Below, piece after piece: positions 1 through 5,480 of a stretch of 5,497 bases of DNA (within the stretch, counting starts at the first letter, position 1; the number at the start of each line of letters is the position of its first letter). A program made the translations under genes and the position numbers. Location: contig PANP01000047.1 in the NCBI GenBank assembly GCA_002708395.1, positions 667-6,163 of the forward strand, read 5' to 3'. The notes below the pieces were generated by a model, which saw nothing but the letters and a program-made list of their open reading frames with translations, was not told the DNA's origin and did not search any database. The stretch is from Dehalococcoidia bacterium (GTDB lineage Bacteria > Chloroflexota > Dehalococcoidia > UBA3495).

Positions 1-26
1 TACGAATTCGACCGGTGAGAGGGTAA

Positions 27-102
27 TGGTGCCGAGGGACAGACTCGAACTGTCGACACCGGCATTTTCAGTGCCGTGCTCTACCACCTGAGCTACCTCG
101 GC
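27..102 (-). tRNA. tRNA-Phe (anticodon GAA)
   Basis: The reverse complement folds into a complete 76-nt cloverleaf. The acceptor stem is GCCGAGG/CCTCGGC, the D arm is GCTC/GAGC with a GG-containing loop, and the anticodon stem is CGGCA/TGCCG with loop CTGAAAA. The T stem is GACAG/CTGTC with loop TTCGAGT, followed by discriminator A and a genome-encoded CCA (27-29 on the plus strand). The anticodon GAA (67-69) assigns it to phenylalanine. All stems are fully paired and the variable loop is the normal 5 nt, so it looks functional. It is transcribed divergently from pdxS. Confidence 0.97.
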
Positions 103-113
103 CAACGGCTTTC

Positions 114-143
114 ATCTTAGAGCTACCCCTTTGAGCCTGTCAA
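114..143 (-). promoter_or_regulatory. Sigma70-like promoter of tRNA-Phe
   Basis: On the minus strand a perfect TTGACA (138-143) is followed after 18 bp by TAAGAT (114-119), a 4/6 match to the -10 consensus. Transcription would start about 5 nt before the mature tRNA 5' end at 102, which is a typical short tRNA leader. The assignment rests on motif and position only. Confidence 0.65.
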
Positions 144-201
144 GACGAACCAACCCTAAAAAGGGGTGCGGGCCCAGTGCGCCCCACGACTAGAGCGCCA
201 A

Positions 202-231
202 TTGATTACCCACAACCAAGCATCGTATAAT
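202..231 (+). promoter_or_regulatory. Sigma70-like promoter of the pdxST operon
   Basis: TTGATT (202-207) and a perfect TATAAT (226-231) are separated by 18 bp. A start near 238 would give a leader of about 63 nt before the pdxS ATG. It is the only convincing plus-strand promoter in the window, and the four following genes are tightly spaced, so it probably drives all five. Confidence 0.7.
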
Positions 232-255
232 ACGGCTTGAAACGCCATATGATTT

Positions 256-278
256 CAGTGCGTTGAGTCCAGTGCGTT
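256..278 (+). repeat. Direct repeat CAGTGCGTT x2 in the pdxS leader
   Basis: CAGTGCGTT occurs at 256-264 and again at 270-278, a 14-bp period, just downstream of the predicted transcription start. A shorter copy, CAGTGCG, lies at 175-181. The GCGTT of either leader copy could pair with AACGC at 241-245. It may be an operator or leader-RNA element for the PLP synthase operon, but no regulator is identified and chance is possible. Confidence 0.35.
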
Positions 279-300
279 ATCCCTTTGGAGGCAAGTAGCA

Positions 301-1191
301 ATGGTCGATGTGTTAACCGGTACAGATACAGTTAAAGCAGGCCACGCCCAGATGCTCAAAGGTGGAGTCATCATGGACGTCGTCACTGCCGATCAAGCCC
401 GTATCGCCGAAGAGGCGGGAGCGGTAGCCGTCATGGCTCTTGAGCGCGTACCGGCCGATATTCGCGCCGACGGAGGCGTTGCCCGAATGACCGACCCGTC
501 CATCATTTGCGCAATCATGGAAGCCGTAAGCATTCCGGTAATGGCAAAGGTCCGCATCGGCCATTTCGTCGAAGCCCAGATAATCCAATCGTTGGGTGTG
601 GACTACATCGACGAGTCGGAAGTTCTGACTCCCGCCGATGAGACCCACCATATTTGGAAGCACGATTTCACGGTGCCTTTCGTTTGCGGTTGCCGTGACC
701 TGGGTGAGGCTCTCCGCCGCATCTCCGAAGGCGCTGCGATGATTCGCACCAAAGGCGAAGCGGGCACCGGGGACGTGGTTGAGGCTGTCCGGCACATGCG
801 GGCAGTGCAGGACAACATCCGTAAGCTACAGACGATGCCTGATGACGAGTTGGTAGTTGAGGCCCGGGACCTATCGGTCAGTCTGGATCTGCTGGTCAAG
901 ACTCGGGAGTTGGGACGCCTACCCGTGGTAAACTTCGCCGCCGGCGGCGTGGCCACCCCTGCTGACGCAGCTTTGATGATGCAACTCGGCGCCGACGGCG
1001 TTTTCGTCGGCTCTGGCGTATTCAAGTCCGGTGATCCCGTAGAACGTGGCTACGCCATCGTTCAGGCAGTAACCCACTACAACGATCCCAAGATTCTTGC
1101 CGAGGTCTCCAAAGGCCTGGGTGAGGCGATGGTCGGCATCAGCGCCAGGAGCCTTCCGGAAGAGCAATTGATGGCTACCAGGAGCGTATAG
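301..1191 (+). CDS. pdxS: PdxS, pyridoxal 5'-phosphate synthase lyase subunit
   Basis: This is the synthase subunit (Pdx1) of the DXP-independent vitamin B6 pathway. It condenses ribose 5-phosphate, glyceraldehyde 3-phosphate and ammonia supplied by PdxT into pyridoxal 5'-phosphate in the cytoplasm. The 296-residue protein has the normal family length and is highly conserved throughout as a (beta/alpha)8 barrel. Visible active-site residues are D26 (GGVIMDV), K83 ([11 protein letters not shown]), which forms the first sugar imine, and K151 (RTKGEAGTG), the second catalytic lysine. The phosphate-binding motifs [16 protein letters not shown] and [10 protein letters not shown] are intact. The ATG at 301 follows GGAGG (287-291) at 9-nt spacing and gives the usual N-terminus. 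It is the first gene of the operon, 52 nt before pdxT. In many bacteria Pdx1 forms a dodecamer decorated with PdxT. No sign of damage. Confidence 0.98.
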   Translation: MVDVLTGTDTVKAGHAQMLKGGVIMDVVTADQARIAEEAGAVAVMALERVPADIRADGGVARMTDPSIICAIMEAVSIPVMAKVRIGHFVEAQIIQSLGVDYIDESEVLTPADETHHIWKHDFTVPFVCGCRDLGEALRRISEGAAMIRTKGEAGTGDVVEAVRHMRAVQDNIRKLQTMPDDELVVEARDLSVSLDLLVKTRELGRLPVVNFAAGGVATPADAALMMQLGADGVFVGSGVFKSGDPVERGYAIVQAVTHYNDPKILAEVSKGLGEAMVGISARSLPEEQLMATRSV

Positions 1192-1232
1192 CAACACGAC
1201 GTGCGGTCCGACAAGGGGTGAATAACCAGAGT

Positions 1233-1238
1233 AGAAGG
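1233..1238 (+). promoter_or_regulatory. Ribosome binding site of pdxT (supports TTG start)
   Basis: AGAAGG lies 5 nt before the TTG at 1244. No in-frame ATG or GTG lies close upstream, and the TTG gives the canonical PdxT start (KVGVLALQGDF), so this site decides the start. Confidence 0.6.
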
Positions 1239-1243
1239 CAAAG

Positions 1244-1834
1244 TTGAAAGTAGGTGTTCTAGCCCTCCAGGGGGACTTCGCCGAACATATCGCCGTCCTG
1301 AAGCATTTGGGAGTGGAAGGCCATGAGATTAGGCTACCCGAACATCTGGAGGGCGTAGACGGCCTGATAATCCCCGGTGGCGAGAGTACCACGCTCAGCC
1401 GCCTCATGAGCATCTACTCGATGAGGGAACCCATCGAGCAGATGGCCCGCCAGGGAAAGGTCATCTGGGGCACCTGCGCCGGGATGATAATGGTGGCCAT
1501 GGAAATCACCGAGGAAGACCCGGTGCCCTTGAAAATCATGGACATTGGAGTGCTCCGTAACGGATTCGGACGGCAGGTGGATAGCTTTGAGCAGGATTTG
1601 GAGTTGGTTGACCTTGGTCCCACTCCGTTCCATGGTGTTTTTATCCGCGCTCCGGTAATCACCCGGGTCGGTCGAGAGGTTAAAGTAATGGCGACCCTTC
1701 CAGATGGGCAAGCAGTGGCAGTCCGCCAAGGCAATCTTTTAGCTACGTCTTTCCATCCGGAACTTACCGGCGACAGTAGGTTCCATCAATACTTCCTCGA
1801 CCTAATCCCCCAGGAGTCGTCCCCTTCGGCGTGA
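1244..1834 (+). CDS. pdxT: PdxT, glutaminase subunit of PLP synthase
   Basis: This class-I glutamine amidotransferase (Pdx2) hydrolyses glutamine and channels ammonia to PdxS for pyridoxal 5'-phosphate synthesis. The 196-residue length is normal. The catalytic triad is complete: nucleophile C78 in GTCAGM, and H171 and E173 in SFHPEL. The oxyanion/glutamine-site motif PGGEST (44-49) and the family signature NGFGRQVDSFE are present. Translation starts at a TTG, supported by AGAAGG upstream and by the family N-terminus beginning at the first beta strand. It follows pdxS by 52 nt, as expected for an obligate partner. Its stop codon overlaps the start of the next gene (TGATG), which suggests translational coupling. 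Confidence 0.97.
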   Translation: MKVGVLALQGDFAEHIAVLKHLGVEGHEIRLPEHLEGVDGLIIPGGESTTLSRLMSIYSMREPIEQMARQGKVIWGTCAGMIMVAMEITEEDPVPLKIMDIGVLRNGFGRQVDSFEQDLELVDLGPTPFHGVFIRAPVITRVGREVKVMATLPDGQAVAVRQGNLLATSFHPELTGDSRFHQYFLDLIPQESSPSA

Positions 1835-2754
1835 TGATGCAGACCGTTCGCATCAGCGATGCAGTACGGTGTTTTCTGCTGAACGTGCCCAAAGGGCCGA
1901 ATCTCGTATGCCCTAGGGAATCTTCTCTCAGCGGTCAACAGCCTAACAACAAGGTGCTCTTGAAGGAGACGTTGGCCAGCCGCCGGGGCAGAATCTCTTT
2001 GGTTTCATGGAAAGGACTCCAACTCAGCGGCCTTGCTTCGGCCCACGCCCTCAATGGTCACCGGGCATGGGAGATTGATCGTCTTTTTGGTCCCACAGGT
2101 CTGAAATCGTGGGACCGTGCCTGCACGGAATTTCTGGAGAGATTGGTGCAGGAAGCGGGAGAAAGATTCGGAGAGCGGGTGATATTGCGCCTTCCCTCCG
2201 ACAGTTCCACCGTCCACCAGGCTCGGCTTGCTGGATTTTTCCCCTATTTCGGAGAGTTGTTGCTGGTAGGACAGGTGGCGGAAGCCGCACAGAACGGATC
2301 GGAGCCCTCACAGACTATGGGGCCGCGGTTGCCCCAAGACGATTACAGCCTATTCCAACTGTACTGCGCTGGCACTCCCCAACAGGTGAGGTCCGGGCTG
2401 GGTTCCACTTTCGACCAGTGGCGCGACTCCCAGAGCCCGTCCCGTCAGGGATTACGAGAATTGGTAAGCAGAGATAAGGAACGTATCACCGGCTGGTTGG
2501 GACTGCGTACCGTAGACGGCTGGCAAGAAGGCCAGGTCATGTACCACCCTGACTTTCCAGATGTGCTACCGGCCCTTTTAGCCAAGGGCCTGGCCGCACC
2601 GGGACCACACAAATGGTTGATTCCCGATTATCAGGAGATGGCGCAGGAGTTGCTGCTCAGGCGTGGTCTAGGTGAAACAGTTCGTTACGTTGTACTAGTC
2701 AAAACGGTGGCCGCCCCGGTCAAGATGCCGGGTATGGCGGCGGTGGAGGCGTAG
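1834..2754 (+). CDS. Degenerate tandem GNAT-fold protein, function unknown
   Basis: The 306-residue protein has no recognisable family name but reads as two GNAT-like halves. In the first half, a beta-strand stretch (RISLVSWKGLQLSGLASAH) is followed by WEIDRLF and a helix. Then comes the strand/helix pattern RVILRLPSDS and ARLAGFFPYFGELLLV, resembling the final strands of GNAT acetyltransferases (typically 'AGFxxy'). The second half, from about residue 170, has a similar order: GWLGL, a strand near QVMYHPDF, then a helix and RRGLGETVRYVVLV. The acetyl-CoA loop Q/RxxGxG/A is not obvious in either half, so catalysis is doubtful. The start is uncertain: ATG 1834 overlaps the pdxT stop as TGATG, while GTG 1831 and ATG 1837 are alternatives; a distant AGGAG sits at 1812-1816. 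It ends 2 nt before the ATPase gene. It could be a regulator or binding protein with a GNAT scaffold. The fold is inferred. Confidence 0.6.
   Translation: MMQTVRISDAVRCFLLNVPKGPNLVCPRESSLSGQQPNNKVLLKETLASRRGRISLVSWKGLQLSGLASAHALNGHRAWEIDRLFGPTGLKSWDRACTEFLERLVQEAGERFGERVILRLPSDSSTVHQARLAGFFPYFGELLLVGQVAEAAQNGSEPSQTMGPRLPQDDYSLFQLYCAGTPQQVRSGLGSTFDQWRDSQSPSRQGLRELVSRDKERITGWLGLRTVDGWQEGQVMYHPDFPDVLPALLAKGLAAPGPHKWLIPDYQEMAQELLLRRGLGETVRYVVLVKTVAAPVKMPGMAAVEA
2745..2749 (+). promoter_or_regulatory. Ribosome binding site deciding a TTG start
   Basis: GGAGG at 2745-2749, inside the last codons of the GNAT-like gene, is 7 nt before TTG 2757. There is no nearby in-frame ATG, so this site supports the TTG as the start of the R3H ATPase. 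Confidence 0.65.
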
Positions 2755-2756
2755 GA

Positions 2757-4415
2757 TTGGCGATAGCGGAGGATTTGGTCCAGGGAGAGTTGGGCCAGTT
2801 GCTGGACATCCTGCCCCAGCGGGTGGCGGATAATCTTAGAGCCCTCGAGAACGTGGATGAGATATTAGAGGTAGTCTTGGACTTGGGCCGCTTGCCCGAG
2901 GCCAGATTCCCTTCGGGCGATATCGCCCTGGACGACCAAGACATCACCAGGTCTGACCTGGATAATGTGGTGGAACGCATCGGCGACTTTGGAGCGGACA
3001 ACCGGGCCGGGATCGAACGCACGCTACACCGTATCTCCGCTATTCGAAACCGAAGAGGCGAGGTCATTGGCATAACCTGCCGGGTAGGCAGGGCCGTCTT
3101 TGGCACCATCAAGATAATCGAGGACCTGGCATTTTCCGGAAAAAACATCCTTCTTCTGGGGCGTCCCGGCGTAGGCAAGACCACCATGCTGCGCGAAATG
3201 GCCCGTGTTCTGTCCGTAGAAGCACATAAGCGGGTAATCATCGTAGATACCTCCAACGAGATTGCTGGCGACGGCGACGTGCCTCACAACGCCATCGGCC
3301 GATCCCGCCGCATGCAGGTCGCAACCCCGGCCCATCAACATGGCGTGATGATTGAAGCTGTAGAGAACCACATGCCTGAGGTTATCGTCATCGACGAGAT
3401 GGGCACCGAGTTAGAAGCATCGGCAGCCCGCACAATCGCCGAACGCGGAGTGCAACTCATCGCCACGGCCCACGGCAATACCCTAGACAACCTGGTGATG
3501 AACCCGACTCTGTCCGACCTGGTGGGAGGAGTACAGTCGGTGACCCTAGGCGATCAAGAAGCCAGGTACCGCGGGACTCAGAAGACAGTATTGGAAAGGA
3601 AGGGTCCTCCCACGTTCGACGTAGTAGTGGAGATTCAAGATTGGAGCCGACTTGCCGTCCATGACGGAGTGGCCCATGTGGTCGACCAATGGCTCAGAGG
3701 TTACCCGGTAGCGCCGGAAGTTCGCTGGCTGGACGAAGAGGGGCAAGTGAACCGGGAAAAAGAGCCCGCCCGTCCCAGCGAAGCGTCACTGGCGCCTTGG
3801 CGGCCCAACCAGCCCAGACGGTCGGACCAACGGTCGGACCAATCTAGGCAGGACAATCAACCCCGGCAAGAACAACCGGGTGCGGCGCAGTTCAGCCAAG
3901 AGCCCGAAGCTGACGATAGCGAAATGGACCTGAAGATATTCCTCTTCGGCATCGGGCGGGATAAGCTGGAAGCTGCCGGTGTGGAAGCCGGTGTCCCAGT
4001 ACAAGTAGCCAACGAATTGCGCCGCGCCGATGTGGTCTTGACCACCAAGACGCATTACCGGCGGGGCTCCCAACTGGTGCGTACCGCTGAGTCTACGGGA
4101 ACGCCCGTTTACGTGCTTCGGAAGAACACCATGCCCCAGGTACAAGAGTTTCTCCACACCATCTCCAAAGAGTGGCGGGACAACGGGATAGGCTCCGGAG
4201 GGGCGGGAGAAGACTACAAAGCGACTCTTGAGCAGGCGATGGAGGAAGCAGAAGACGCGGCCCAGCGAGTGCTGAGCGGCGAGTTTTCCATCCAACTGGC
4301 TCCCCAGCGGTCCTACGTGCGCCGTCTCCAGCATATGTTGGGCCAACGATACAATCTGGCTTCCACCAGCAAGGGCCGGGAACCCGCCCGAGCCGTGCTG
4401 TTCTACAAGCCCTGA
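2757..4415 (+). CDS. P-loop ATPase with C-terminal R3H domain (Ycf45/SpoIIIAA-like)
   Basis: The 552-residue protein belongs to the Ycf45-like family, whose ATPase core resembles sporulation ATPase SpoIIIAA. The role is unknown; R3H domains bind single-stranded nucleic acid, so an ATP-dependent RNA/DNA function is inferred. Residues 1-125 form the N-terminal region. Walker A is GRPGVGKT (135-142) and Walker B is VIVIDE (209-214). Between them lies the family signature DTSNEIAGDGD (164-174) plus GRSRRMQV. A polar Q/R/P/S-rich linker (about 335-389) contains a tandem RSDQ. It leads to a conserved domain (390 to about 480; ADVVLTTKTHYRRG, PVYVLRKNT). The R3H motif follows, with R522 and H526 in RRLQH. 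The protein is soluble with no membrane segment. The TTG start has GGAGG 7 nt upstream and lies 2 nt after the previous stop. tmk follows after 12 nt. Confidence 0.88.
   Translation: MAIAEDLVQGELGQLLDILPQRVADNLRALENVDEILEVVLDLGRLPEARFPSGDIALDDQDITRSDLDNVVERIGDFGADNRAGIERTLHRISAIRNRRGEVIGITCRVGRAVFGTIKIIEDLAFSGKNILLLGRPGVGKTTMLREMARVLSVEAHKRVIIVDTSNEIAGDGDVPHNAIGRSRRMQVATPAHQHGVMIEAVENHMPEVIVIDEMGTELEASAARTIAERGVQLIATAHGNTLDNLVMNPTLSDLVGGVQSVTLGDQEARYRGTQKTVLERKGPPTFDVVVEIQDWSRLAVHDGVAHVVDQWLRGYPVAPEVRWLDEEGQVNREKEPARPSEASLAPWRPNQPRRSDQRSDQSRQDNQPRQEQPGAAQFSQEPEADDSEMDLKIFLFGIGRDKLEAAGVEAGVPVQVANELRRADVVLTTKTHYRRGSQLVRTAESTGTPVYVLRKNTMPQVQEFLHTISKEWRDNGIGSGGAGEDYKATLEQAMEEAEDAAQRVLSGEFSIQLAPQRSYVRRLQHMLGQRYNLASTSKGREPARAVLFYKP
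3819..3842 (+). repeat. 12-bp tandem duplication in the ATPase linker
   Basis: CGGTCGGACCAA occurs twice back to back (3819-3830 and 3831-3842), in frame, encoding RSDQ-RSDQ at residues 355-362 in the disordered linker. It looks like a recent slippage duplication and could vary in length between strains. Confidence 0.85.
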
Positions 4416-4427
4416 ACCTGAACGCCT

Positions 4428-5033
4428 GTGGCAATCTTCATCGTTTTCGAAGGTGGCGACGGATCGGGTAAGAGCACCCAGGCGCGCAACCTGAGCCAGC
4501 GGCTGCGTCGGCGGAGCATCCCCGTTCTATTGACCAGAGAGCCGGGCGGCACTCCCTCCGGAGAGTCGATTCGCCGCTTGCTCAAAGGCCAACGCAGCTT
4601 CCGACCGATGAGCGAATTGCTGCTGTTCGAGGCTGCCCGGGCGCAATTAGTGGAGTCAGTGATTCGGCCCGGACTAGACGGCGGAACCACCGTGATCTGC
4701 GATCGGTATACGGCGTCAACCGTGGCATATCAAGGCCATGGGAGAGGGTTGGACCTGGCGCTGATTCAGCAGTTGAACGAAATGGCCACCGGAGGGCTGG
4801 TTCCAGACCTGACGGTGCTCCTGGACCTATCACCCCTGGTAGGCCTGTCACGAAGAGGAGCTGCGGGGAGCGACCCTTTTGAGAGCGCACCGCAGGAGTT
4901 TCAGAGCAAGGTACGGGAAGGATACCTGGCTCAGGCGGCAGAGGCCCCGGAAAGATGGCTGGTGTTGGATGGTTCCCGGCCTCAGAGTGAATTGAGCCGG
5001 GAGATTTGGACAAAAGTACAGCCCCTTCTCTAA
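4428..5033 (+). CDS. tmk: Thymidylate kinase
   Basis: This enzyme phosphorylates dTMP to dTDP with ATP in the cytoplasm, a step needed for dTTP synthesis. The 201-residue length is normal to slightly short. Visible motifs are the P-loop GGDGSGKST (9-17), the dTMP-binding TREPGGT (36-42), FEAARAQLVE (67-76) and CDRYTAST (91-98) with the DR(Y/H) motif at D92-R93-Y94. AYQGHGRG and the strand PDLTVLLDL (126-134) follow. The LID region reads RRGAAGSDPFES (142-153); the position that is often Arg in the family's D-R-x-E is Pro150, which is unusual. The GTG at 4428 is the only sensible start because it puts the first beta strand at the N-terminus, though no clear Shine-Dalgarno precedes it. Translation may be coupled to the ATPase gene ending 12 nt upstream. 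The last codons form one arm of the terminator hairpin. Confidence 0.95.
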   Translation: MAIFIVFEGGDGSGKSTQARNLSQRLRRRSIPVLLTREPGGTPSGESIRRLLKGQRSFRPMSELLLFEAARAQLVESVIRPGLDGGTTVICDRYTASTVAYQGHGRGLDLALIQQLNEMATGGLVPDLTVLLDLSPLVGLSRRGAAGSDPFESAPQEFQSKVREGYLAQAAEAPERWLVLDGSRPQSELSREIWTKVQPLL

Positions 5034-5046
5034 GAGAAGGGGCTGT
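5018..5046. terminator. Bidirectional intrinsic terminator between tmk and the selenoprotein gene
   Basis: This is a perfect 13-bp inverted repeat (5018-5030 and 5034-5046, core CAGCCCCTTCTC/GAGAAGGGGCTG) with a 3-nt TAA loop that is also the tmk stop codon. The plus-strand tail is TGTTG, a weak U tract. The minus-strand tail is ACTTTTG, a better one. It lies between convergent genes, 62 nt past the stop of the minus-strand gene, so it probably ends both transcripts. Termination efficiency cannot be judged from sequence. Confidence 0.8.
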
Positions 5047-5108
5047 TGTTGCCTAGGTATATCAGACTTCCCCATACATCAGCATGGAGTTGTCCGGAAC
5101 GCTACTGG

Positions 5109-5393
5109 CTAGTTATCGGCCGGAACCGGTACTGCGTTCGCGATTCTCTCAGCGATGACTTCGCGCATCTTGCGGACACGAGCCAGGTCCGGGTAGATGT
5201 TGCCTTCGCCTTTCTTGTCAAAGATTCGCTCGCCGTCTACGAAGACTTCCATGATGCCTTGCCCGCGAGGGGAAATGCTTACGGCAACATCGGGTCCGAA
5301 GTGACGGAAGAACTCATTCGCCATCCACGTGGCGGTGCCTAGGTGCTGTCAAGGTACGCAGTAGGTAATCTCTAGTTGGACTTTTCCTTCCAT
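5109..5393 (-). CDS. SelW-like/Rdx-family selenoprotein (CVPU), TGA-decoded Sec
   Basis: The minus-strand frame from ATG 5393 to TAG 5109 contains one in-frame TGA (5349-5351). Read as selenocysteine it gives 94 residues starting MEGKVQLEITYC, with a CxxU redox motif C12-V13-P14-U15 directly after the first beta strand. This is the position of the CxxC/CxxU motif in SelW, SelT and SelH and bacterial Rdx proteins. The rest fits the thioredoxin-like Rdx fold: helix 19-32, strand DVAVSIS (35-41), then GQGIMEVFVDGERIFDKK (44-61), equivalent to the SelW 'FFEV..GK.I..KK' hairpin, and a C-terminal helix. The start is supported by AAGGAG 8 nt upstream. Starting at Met24 instead would drop the redox motif and the first strand. 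It is cytosolic, with no signal peptide. The family role is thiol/selenol redox; the substrate is unknown. A broken gene is the alternative but fits less well. Confidence 0.85.
5319..5334 (-). promoter_or_regulatory. Candidate bacterial SECIS hairpin
   Basis: In the minus-strand mRNA, CGCCA and UGGCG pair perfectly around the 6-nt loop CGUGGA. The loop begins 20 nt after the UGA, inside the coding region, where bacterial SECIS elements bind SelB. The loop has G as its second base and contains GU, as in known bacterial SECIS loops. The lower stem is weak (two possible pairs after an internal loop). Structure is inferred by eye. Confidence 0.5.
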
Positions 5394-5401
5394 GGAAGCA
5401 A

Positions 5402-5407
5402 CTCCTT
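5402..5407 (-). promoter_or_regulatory. Shine-Dalgarno of the selenoprotein gene
   Basis: The minus strand reads AAGGAG (5402-5407) followed by 8 nt and ATG (5391-5393). It is the strongest ribosome binding site in the window. It places the start upstream of the TGA, which is key support for readthrough. Confidence 0.8.
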
Positions 5408-5433
5408 GAGCCTGAAGTTTTCTGGTCTTCCCT

Positions 5434-5461
5434 AGTTTAACTGATTTTCCAGCACTGTCAA
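5434..5461 (-). promoter_or_regulatory. Sigma70-like promoter of the selenoprotein gene
   Basis: On the minus strand TTGACA (5456-5461) is followed after 16 bp by TAAACT (5434-5439), a 4/6 match to the -10 consensus. Initiation would give a leader of roughly 35 nt, containing the Shine-Dalgarno. The gene therefore appears to be transcribed alone. Confidence 0.55.
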
Positions 5462-5480
5462 CACCTGGAAGCCAGCTACG

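Noticed and set aside
1..26. Possible tRNA-Phe terminator or attachment site
   Set aside because: The 26 bases downstream of the tRNA contain no hairpin or T tract, and no integrase or duplicated tRNA end is present in the window.
158..185. GC-rich hairpin followed by TTTTT on the minus strand, resembling an intrinsic terminator between the tRNA-Phe promoter and the pdxS promoter
   Set aside because: On the minus strand the stem has C/A and A/C mismatches after four G-C pairs, and no minus-strand gene lies upstream that would need it. On the plus strand it pairs better with G-U wobbles but has no T tract.
232..300. Riboswitch in the pdxS leader
   Set aside because: The leader is only about 63 nt, has no stable hairpin or terminator, and matches no riboswitch class that I recognise; only the short direct repeat is notable.
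919..1413. Minus-strand open frame across the pdxS-pdxT junction
   Set aside because: It is antisense to two strongly conserved genes and shows no domain or start signal.
3786..4346. Long minus-strand open frame antisense to the R3H ATPase
   Set aside because: The plus strand in this region encodes clearly conserved domains; the antisense frame has no start signal or known motif and is explained by codon bias.
5109..5324. A 71-residue minus-strand protein starting at internal Met24
   Set aside because: It lacks the first strand and the redox motif of its family and has no Shine-Dalgarno, whereas the ATG at 5393 has an ideal one.
5046..5342. Plus-strand open frame of 98 codons
   Set aside because: It is antisense to the selenoprotein gene, has no ribosome binding site or recognisable protein features, and starts inside the terminator.
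5349..5351. Reading the TGA as a nonsense mutation in a pseudogene
   Set aside because: The TGA lies exactly at the CxxU position, the frame is clean on both sides, and the start and promoter signals upstream are intact. A random stop would be unlikely to fall there.
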